From positions 62,001 to 126,000 of the forward strand of contig NZ_SUTM01000003.1 of NCBI RefSeq assembly GCF_015062935.1: 64,000 nt of DNA, written 5' to 3'. The DNA is from Methanobrevibacter sp. (GTDB lineage Archaea; Methanobacteriota; Methanobacteria; Methanobacteriales; Methanobacteriaceae). This document shows positions 58,451 to 64,000 of the stretch, piece after piece. The position numbers and the translations under genes were made by a program. Numbering within the stretch: the stretch's first letter is position 1; the number at the start of each line of letters is the position of its first letter. The notes below the pieces were generated by a model, which was not told where the DNA came from, searched no databases, and saw only the letters and a list, made by a program, of their open reading frames with translations.

Positions 58451-59305
58451 ATGAAAGTGGGTAAAGGTATTGTAAAAAAATATTCAAGGGAATATAACAG
58501 AACATTAAAAAACGGTGAACGCAAAAAGTACACTACAGAACAGATTCAAATAACAGTACCAAAAAACGAAGACATTTATGAAAACAAAGAAGAAGTACTC
58601 ATTATTCCTCAAGACGAAATTGAAAACTTTAAAAATTTAGAAAAAGAAAACGAATCATTAAAAATAGCTAATTATTTACATGTTGAGGAAGTGAAGGAAT
58701 TGGAAGGACAGCTAGAAGAAAATTTAAACCCATCAACTTTAGAATTTCAAAATGAAATTGAAAATTTAAAAGCGGAAATCGCACAAAAGAACAGTGATTT
58801 AGAGGAGATGGAAAATAAATTTAAATCCTTGCACCAAGATAACCTCAATGAACTGAAACATGAAAATAATTTAATTAAAGATAAGCATTCCAAACTAATA
58901 ATTGAGAATGAGAACCTCAAAACCAAATTCGTCAATATAAAAACCGAAAACGAAAACCTCAAAACCAAATACACCAGCATAAAAGAGGAAAATAAAAACC
59001 TAAAAACCAAATGCTCCACTTTAAAAGAAGAACACACCTCAATAAAAGAAAGCTATAATCAAGTAAGCAGTAAATATGATCAGCTGAAACAGGAAAATCT
59101 CAACACTAAAACCAGTTATGCTGAAATGTATGAGCTTAACGAAGATTTAGAAAAGGATTATGACAACCTTCGCATTGAATACAATGATTTGGTTGATAAA
59201 TACAACGCTTTAGAAGAAGAGCTATATAACATTAAAAATACAAGGTCACATGATGAATATATAGCCAATAAAGTTAAAGAATTTATTTTAAAAAGTAGAA
59301 GTTAA
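58451..59305 (+). CDS. Long coiled-coil protein with 14-residue repeats
   Basis: The 284-residue protein has a short basic N-terminal domain (MKVGKGIVKKYSREYNRTL, residues 1-50, strand-rich) and then continuous coiled coil (about 55-265). Residues about 150-200 contain three to four copies of a 14-residue double-heptad unit of the form ENENLKTKYTSIK. No membrane segment or signal peptide is seen. I do not recognise the family; a structural, DNA-organising or scaffold role is possible. It diverges from the Isf gene across about 180 bp. Confidence 0.8.
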   Translation: MKVGKGIVKKYSREYNRTLKNGERKKYTTEQIQITVPKNEDIYENKEEVLIIPQDEIENFKNLEKENESLKIANYLHVEEVKELEGQLEENLNPSTLEFQNEIENLKAEIAQKNSDLEEMENKFKSLHQDNLNELKHENNLIKDKHSKLIIENENLKTKFVNIKTENENLKTKYTSIKEENKNLKTKCSTLKEEHTSIKESYNQVSSKYDQLKQENLNTKTSYAEMYELNEDLEKDYDNLRIEYNDLVDKYNALEEELYNIKNTRSHDEYIANKVKEFILKSRS

Positions 59306-59307
59306 AT

Positions 59308-59344
59308 TTCTCAAGCCTAAAAAAGCTAGAGAATATTTTTTTTA
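59308..59344. terminator. Terminator after coiled-coil gene
   Basis: TTCTC (59308-59312) pairs with GAGAA (59329-59333), with inner AGC/GCT pairing, followed by a T-run. It lies between convergent genes. Confidence 0.55.
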
Positions 59345-59347
59345 ATA

Positions 59348-59629
59348 TTATAAAGTTTTATAGTCATCCTGAAATTCAGGATTCCATCTTTTTAATCCAG
59401 GAATGAACATTGCTGTAATACCTGTAGCTTGAGTTTCAGCAAGTCTAGGATTTTTTGCCATCATCTCTTTTGTTTTTCTAACAATCATTTCATTAAGAGT
59501 TATATCTGGCTCAGTGTATTCTCCATTTTGAAAACAATCAATGCAAAATTCAGGATTTAGACTTCCATCTTTGTTAGTTCCATAATCTTCCTTAACGATT
59601 GGTCTACCACATGAATTACAAAATCCCAT
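59348..59629 (-). CDS. Small zinc-ribbon protein
   Basis: The 93-residue protein has an N-terminal treble-cysteine zinc ribbon (CNSCGRP, then CIDCFQNG) of the putative zinc-ribbon (zf-ribbon_2 type) family and a helical tail. ATG 59629 is preferred because AAGGTG lies six bases before it. The role is unknown; it follows fae-hps on the same strand after a 50-bp gap. Confidence 0.8.
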   Translation of the reverse strand: MGFCNSCGRPIVKEDYGTNKDGSLNPEFCIDCFQNGEYTEPDITLNEMIVRKTKEMMAKNPRLAETQATGITAMFIPGLKRWNPEFQDDYKTL

Positions 59630-59679
59630 AATAAACACCTTAAAAAAAAATAGAGGTAAATTAGAAATAATCTAATTTA

Positions 59680-60930
59680 CTAGTTGTCTTTCACTTCAAT
59701 ATTTTCATCTTCATCCATAGCAAGTCTCATGTTGTCTGGATCTGGGTCAAAGTGTTCTAAGAAGTCTTGAGCAGCTCTTCTTACATCTCTTGAACCAATG
59801 ATGTATCTACCTGCAATAATGATGTTTGCACCTTTGCCGATAGCTTCTTCAACATTTGTAGGTTTAATACCTCCAGCAACAGCAACAAGACCTTTTTTAC
59901 CAAGGACTTCTTTAATATCTTTAATATTACCCCATTCGGTCATGTCACCAGTATCTTCACCATGTTCTGCTCTGTATGATTCCATGTCAACATTTCTGTG
60001 TAATAAAACAATGTCTGGTTTTAAATCATCTGGAAGTAAAGCTAATTTATCAGCAAATCCGTCAACGTTCATCATATCAAGGATGGAATAAATACCTTGT
60101 TTTTGAGTTTCGTGGATTGCTTTAGCAATAGATTCAATAGTACCTAAACCGGAAATAGCTACTGCATCTGCAGTTTCATCAGCAGCCATTTTAACTTCAA
60201 CACGGCCAACATCTAAAGTTTTTAAGTCAGCAATGATGAATGCATCAGGACGTAAAGCTCTGATTTTACCGATAATTCCAACACCGAATTTTTTGACAAG
60301 TGGAGTACCTGCTTCGAGAAGGATTCTGTCATTGTCAGGCAATTCTGAAATAATTCTTTCCATTGCAGCTTCATTATCAAGGTCAAGTGCAACTTGTAAG
60401 TATGGTGGTGACCAAAGTTTTTTGACTTTGAATCCCATAATTGGGTGAGTTCCACGGTCTTTTTCTGCAAGGACTTTATCGATTGATGGGTAACCTTCCA
60501 TTGCTCTTCTGATAGCTAATTTGGTTGCTCCATAGTTGTACTGATAAATTTTCCTGTAATCTTCTGCAGAAGGATCAATGAATACACTAACATTAATTAC
60601 AATATCTTCAACAATATCTTTTGGAATGTATCCGTCTTCAACTGCATCAGCTACTGCTCTTGCAACAGCAGTTTGTGCAGGTCCAAATATTTTACTTGCA
60701 TCATCTAAATCTCCAACAGTTACTTTAGGAATAATTAAAGTAGCTGGTTTGGTCATTAGATTAGGTCTAATTACACTAGTTAGTGGAGTGTGTCCTACTG
60801 AGAGGTTAGATAAACCATTAGCGAAAGCTTGGCCAACAGGTCCAAATTTATCACCAATTAATAAATCAACGTGTGCTAATTCAGGGCCATCTCCAATAAG
60901 AGCTTCTCCTATTCTATACATTGGGTCCAT
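59680..60930 (-). CDS. Fae-Hps fusion: formaldehyde-activating enzyme and hexulose-phosphate synthase
   Basis: This 416-residue bifunctional enzyme has Fae (about 1-165; [20 protein letters not shown] with the key His, [15 protein letters not shown]) and Hps (about 170-400; [47 protein letters not shown]). In archaea without the oxidative pentose phosphate pathway it makes ribulose-5-phosphate for nucleotides by running the RuMP reactions in reverse and catches the released formaldehyde on H4MPT. ATG 60930 has GGAGG seven bases upstream. Confidence 0.96.
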   Translation of the reverse strand: MDPMYRIGEALIGDGPELAHVDLLIGDKFGPVGQAFANGLSNLSVGHTPLTSVIRPNLMTKPATLIIPKVTVGDLDDASKIFGPAQTAVARAVADAVEDGYIPKDIVEDIVINVSVFIDPSAEDYRKIYQYNYGATKLAIRRAMEGYPSIDKVLAEKDRGTHPIMGFKVKKLWSPPYLQVALDLDNEAAMERIISELPDNDRILLEAGTPLVKKFGVGIIGKIRALRPDAFIIADLKTLDVGRVEVKMAADETADAVAISGLGTIESIAKAIHETQKQGIYSILDMMNVDGFADKLALLPDDLKPDIVLLHRNVDMESYRAEHGEDTGDMTEWGNIKDIKEVLGKKGLVAVAGGIKPTNVEEAIGKGANIIIAGRYIIGSRDVRRAAQDFLEHFDPDPDNMRLAMDEDENIEVKDN

Positions 60931-60987
60931 TAAATTTCCTCCGTAATATAATAACAATTTATAGTATATTTTTATTTGTAAATATAA

Positions 60988-62811
60988 TTATTGGAAATTA
61001 ATCCTTCTTGAGATATTTTTTGGTAAAGGTAATTTTCTGAAAGGTTTACCTTCACATTTTTCATTGATTTCAGCTATTAACTCATCGACTGTCATGTCAA
61101 CCTTTTCACCAGTTTCACGTACGGTTACTTGGAATTTACCGGATTCAGCTTCTTTATCACCGACAACGAAGATGTATGGAATCCATTCTTGGGATGCATT
61201 TCTGATTTTTTTACCTACACTTTCATCCCTGTCATCGACATCCACACGGATGTTTGAAGCGTTGATTTTTTGATATAATTCTTCTGCAAATTCCTCATGT
61301 GCCTCTCCGACAGTAATAATTCTAGCCTGAATAGGACTTAACCAGGTTGGTAACATTGGAGCCCTTTCATTGATTTCAATAGCTGTTTTTTCAAGCATTG
61401 CGCATAAAACCCTTTCAATACTTCCGGTTGGTGAAGTGTGCAGGATTGTAGGATTGTGCTGTTTGCCGTCTTCTCCCAAGTAAGTAATGTCAAATCTTTT
61501 ACCACTTTCAACATCTATTTGAACTGTAGGGTTTTCAATTGGACGTCCTAATGCGTCAATGTTTGCTAAATCTATTTTACATACCCAGTAATGGTGTCTT
61601 TCAGGTAAAATTTCTAAAAGAATTGGTTTGTTGAATTTACGGGCAATTTCATACATCCATTGTTCATTTTCATCGAAGAAGTCTTGGGTTGCTCTGAAAA
61701 TTACTTCGAAATCTAAATTCAAGTCCACACCGGTTTGCATACACATGTCGGTTTGCTGGGAAAACTCATCCAAGGATGAAGGTACATCAGTACAGAATGA
61801 GTGGCAATCAGGCATGGTGAATGCTCTTAATCTTTTAAGACCAACAACTTCACCTTTTTTCTCATAACGGAAACTGTATCTGGTTAATTCGAAAATTTTA
61901 GCAGGGAAGTTTTTCCAGGTCAAGTAGGAATCGGACATTAATCTGAATGCGCCGAAACAAGCTGCAAATCTAAGCATTAAATTCTTTTTGGTGTCGGTTC
62001 TGTATTGTCTTTCACCGAATTTGTAAGCGTGCTCGTAAATTGCCTGGTTGTCCAAATCATAGAAGATTGGAGTTTCTACAGGCATTGCTCCACGCTCAAC
62101 AGTTAAGTCATAAACATAATCCGCAAGCAAATCTCTGATTAATTTTCCTTTAGGATACCATCTTAGGTTTCCGACATCAGATGCAGGTTCATAGTCACAG
62201 ATTTCCTTTTCTCTCATTATTTTAACGTGAGGAGGTTCGCCTTCATCAGATGCTCCACGACCAAGTTCATAATCAACCAATTGCTTGAATGCATGATTAT
62301 CAAAATCAAAGTCATCAATTTCAGTAATTTTGTCTCCTTCAAGAATTTGCCATTTGGAAGGTTTCCTTTCTACTTTTACTTCTTCCTTATCGGCAGTGAT
62401 TGTTCTTGAAAGTTCACTTAATGGGTGACCTTTACAGGAAATTTCAAATGCCTTATACCATCCGAAAGGTACCCTTTTAACATTTAAGTTTTCAGCTAAA
62501 AGTGCTTCTTCTGTATCTTTTAAGATTTGGATAGCAACTTTTGGAGATCCTAATGAAGAAGATAAGTGAGCATAAGGATATAATACGATATTTTCTGCTT
62601 TAACTTGTTCATTAGTTTTTATAACTTCGCTAACTAAGTTCTTAACGATACCTTCTGGATTATCTTCATCTTCTTTTTCAACACTTGTAAATACTACTAA
62701 AGAATCATCAAAGGAACCTTCATGTAAAGCTTCATCGATTTCTTCAGCTACAGGTGTTTTATTTTTTACATTATAATTTAAATAATCAGAATGGATTAAT
62801 AAAATTCTCAT
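60988..62811 (-). CDS. thrS: Threonyl-tRNA synthetase, archaeal type
   Basis: The 607-residue class II enzyme has the archaeal DTD-like editing domain (about 1-140, starting [14 protein letters not shown]), a catalytic domain with [26 protein letters not shown] and [17 protein letters not shown], and an anticodon-binding end ([22 protein letters not shown]). GGTGGT lies just before the ATG. It diverges from the amidase gene across 164 bp. Confidence 0.97.
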   Translation of the reverse strand: MRILLIHSDYLNYNVKNKTPVAEEIDEALHEGSFDDSLVVFTSVEKEDEDNPEGIVKNLVSEVIKTNEQVKAENIVLYPYAHLSSSLGSPKVAIQILKDTEEALLAENLNVKRVPFGWYKAFEISCKGHPLSELSRTITADKEEVKVERKPSKWQILEGDKITEIDDFDFDNHAFKQLVDYELGRGASDEGEPPHVKIMREKEICDYEPASDVGNLRWYPKGKLIRDLLADYVYDLTVERGAMPVETPIFYDLDNQAIYEHAYKFGERQYRTDTKKNLMLRFAACFGAFRLMSDSYLTWKNFPAKIFELTRYSFRYEKKGEVVGLKRLRAFTMPDCHSFCTDVPSSLDEFSQQTDMCMQTGVDLNLDFEVIFRATQDFFDENEQWMYEIARKFNKPILLEILPERHHYWVCKIDLANIDALGRPIENPTVQIDVESGKRFDITYLGEDGKQHNPTILHTSPTGSIERVLCAMLEKTAIEINERAPMLPTWLSPIQARIITVGEAHEEFAEELYQKINASNIRVDVDDRDESVGKKIRNASQEWIPYIFVVGDKEAESGKFQVTVRETGEKVDMTVDELIAEINEKCEGKPFRKLPLPKNISRRINFQ

Positions 62812-62975
62812 TATACCACCATATATTATGATATAAATTTTAGTTTTAATGTTATATAAAAATAGCTAATTAATACATTAAATTAAAATTTTACAACATT
62901 TTTTAAAAATTTTTAGCTTAGATTCCCATGGCAAAAAAACAATTAATTAATATGATATAACTACAATGTATTATT

Positions 62976-64000
62976 ATGAGAATAATATTAGCAGGAACCG
63001 GTAGTGCAGTTGGAAAAACAACAATAGCTACAGGAATAATGAAAGCGTTAAGCGAAAAATATAATGTGCAGCCGTTCAAAGTTGGACCTGATTACATTGA
63101 CCCGTCTTACCACACATTAGCTACTGGAAACACCTCCAGAAACCTGGATTCATTTTTTATGAAAGAAGGACAGGTTAGAGATTCCTACCTTAAGGCAATG
63201 TGCGATAAAGATATTGCAGTTATCGAAGGTGTTCGAGGATTATACGAAGGAATTGATTCCGTTAATGATATTGGAAGTACCGCTTCAATTGCCAAATCAC
63301 TTAAGGCTCCAGTTATTCTGATAATTAATTCAAGAAGTCTCGTTAAAAGTGCTGCCGCATTGGTTTTGGGTTTCAAGGCATTGGATCCAGAAATTAATAT
63401 TGCCGGTGTTATTCTCAACAAGGTTAAAAATAAAGCTCATTTTGAAAAAACCAAACGTTCCATTGAAGAGATAACAAACACCGAAGTGATTGGTGGAATA
63501 ACAAGAGACGATAAAATATCTATTGAACAAAGACATTTAGGTCTTGTTCCTGCTGTAGAAAGAGAAAATTCTCTTAAATATATTGACATTTGGTCAGAGG
63601 TCATCAAAAACTCAATTGATTTGGACAGATTGGTTGAAATTGCAAAAACAGCACCCAAATTAACATCAGACATCATTCCTATCTGGAACAAAATCAATAA
63701 GCAGCCTGTCAAAATCGGTGTTGCATTTGATGAAGTTTTTAATTTTTATTATAAGGAAAATATAGAATCACTTGAAGCGAACAATGCAAAGGTTGTCTAT
63801 TTTTCACCGTTGAAAGATGAAGGGTTGCCTGATGTTGACGGACTATACATTGGTGGAGGATATCCTGAGCTGTTTTCAAAACAGCTCAGTGAAAATGAAA
63901 ACATGCTTAAGCAAATCAAGCAGTTCCACCTGGAAAACAGACCTATTTTTGCCGAATGCGGCGGTTTAATGTATCTTATGAATTCCATCCATGATGACAG
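62976..64000 (+). CDS. Ni-sirohydrochlorin / cobyrinate a,c-diamide synthase, 3' end outside window
   Basis: The frame is open from ATG 62976 to the right edge (341 residues visible). It has the P-loop [10 protein letters not shown] (residues 7-16), [38 protein letters not shown] and a glutamine amidotransferase-like domain with [14 protein letters not shown] and the nucleophile Cys in [10 protein letters not shown]. The enzyme amidates the a and c side chains either of Ni-sirohydrochlorin (CfbB, coenzyme F430 synthesis) or of cobyrinate (CbiA). CfbB is likely in a methanogen, but the visible part cannot decide. Confidence 0.93.
   Translation, partial: MRIILAGTGSAVGKTTIATGIMKALSEKYNVQPFKVGPDYIDPSYHTLATGNTSRNLDSFFMKEGQVRDSYLKAMCDKDIAVIEGVRGLYEGIDSVNDIGSTASIAKSLKAPVILIINSRSLVKSAAALVLGFKALDPEINIAGVILNKVKNKAHFEKTKRSIEEITNTEVIGGITRDDKISIEQRHLGLVPAVERENSLKYIDIWSEVIKNSIDLDRLVEIAKTAPKLTSDIIPIWNKINKQPVKIGVAFDEVFNFYYKENIESLEANNAKVVYFSPLKDEGLPDVDGLYIGGGYPELFSKQLSENENMLKQIKQFHLENRPIFAECGGLMYLMNSIHDD

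Noticed and set aside
58273-58533. N-terminal extension of the iron-sulfur flavoprotein
   Set aside because: The added residues are unlike the family, are Phe/Tyr-rich antisense of the coiled-coil gene and its promoter, and MKVFGICASPR at 58272 is the normal start.

Overview
The window is AT-rich archaeal DNA from a gut or rumen methanogen of the order Methanobacteriales, most likely Methanobrevibacter. The evidence is the gene content: F420-dependent methylene-H4MPT dehydrogenase (mtd), a Fae-Hps fusion, a likely coenzyme F430 amidase gene (cfbB), archaeal RFC clamp loader, Hef, a Kae1-Bud32 fusion, two adjacent pseudomurein-type Mur ligases, and giant secreted adhesin-like proteins (ALPs) with beta-helix and Ig-like repeats. 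The species cannot be fixed from sequence reading alone.

Layout. 1-17.2 kb is an accessory surface-protein region. It holds the 3' part of a giant ALP (at least 4165 residues, open to the left edge) with a 1074-bp array of four-Ig-domain modules repeated without length change, then a second ALP with an intact signal peptide and nearly the same C-terminal module and terminator, then a frameshifted coiled-coil gene and a truncated copy of its 5' end. 17.2-31.4 kb holds housekeeping genes: an NTF2-like protein, nadE-leuS, a membrane SpoIIE-type phosphatase, an esterase, an acyltransferase, tRNA m1A methyltransferase, htpX, rfcS-rfcL, an unknown protein and aroE. 31.5-38.8 kb holds hisS-hisI-PIN/KH ATPase-TIM barrel, hef on the other strand, and a small flavin/PLP-oxidase-like gene behind a striking GTTAC operator.

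38.8-48.7 kb is mostly minus strand: two Mur ligases (one with a MurT-like cysteine cluster), aconitase X (phosphomevalonate dehydratase large subunit), a DHH phosphoesterase, rpsO, an XTP pyrophosphatase, an isolated AT-rich DUF4062-GHKL-HTH gene, and kae1-bud32. 48.8-51.2 kb holds an unknown gene, cobT and a decayed ALP remnant. 51.3-64 kb holds ilvE-uppP, tRNA-Val, mtd, a ModE-like regulator-ferredoxin-hisB cluster, a flippase, an iron-sulfur flavoprotein diverging from a coiled-coil gene, a zinc-ribbon protein, fae-hps, thrS and a cobyrinate/Ni-sirohydrochlorin amidase that runs off the right edge.

Several genes serve the cell envelope: the ALPs, Mur ligases, UppP, the flippase, aconitase X (isoprenoid lipids) and perhaps the acyltransferase. 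No CRISPR array, rRNA operon, insertion sequence or complete prophage was seen. The best candidates for new biology are the homogenised Ig-module array, the DUF4062-GHKL-HTH protein, an EF-hand loop inside HtpX, the four-site operator before the oxidase gene, and a nadE gene with no ordinary start codon.
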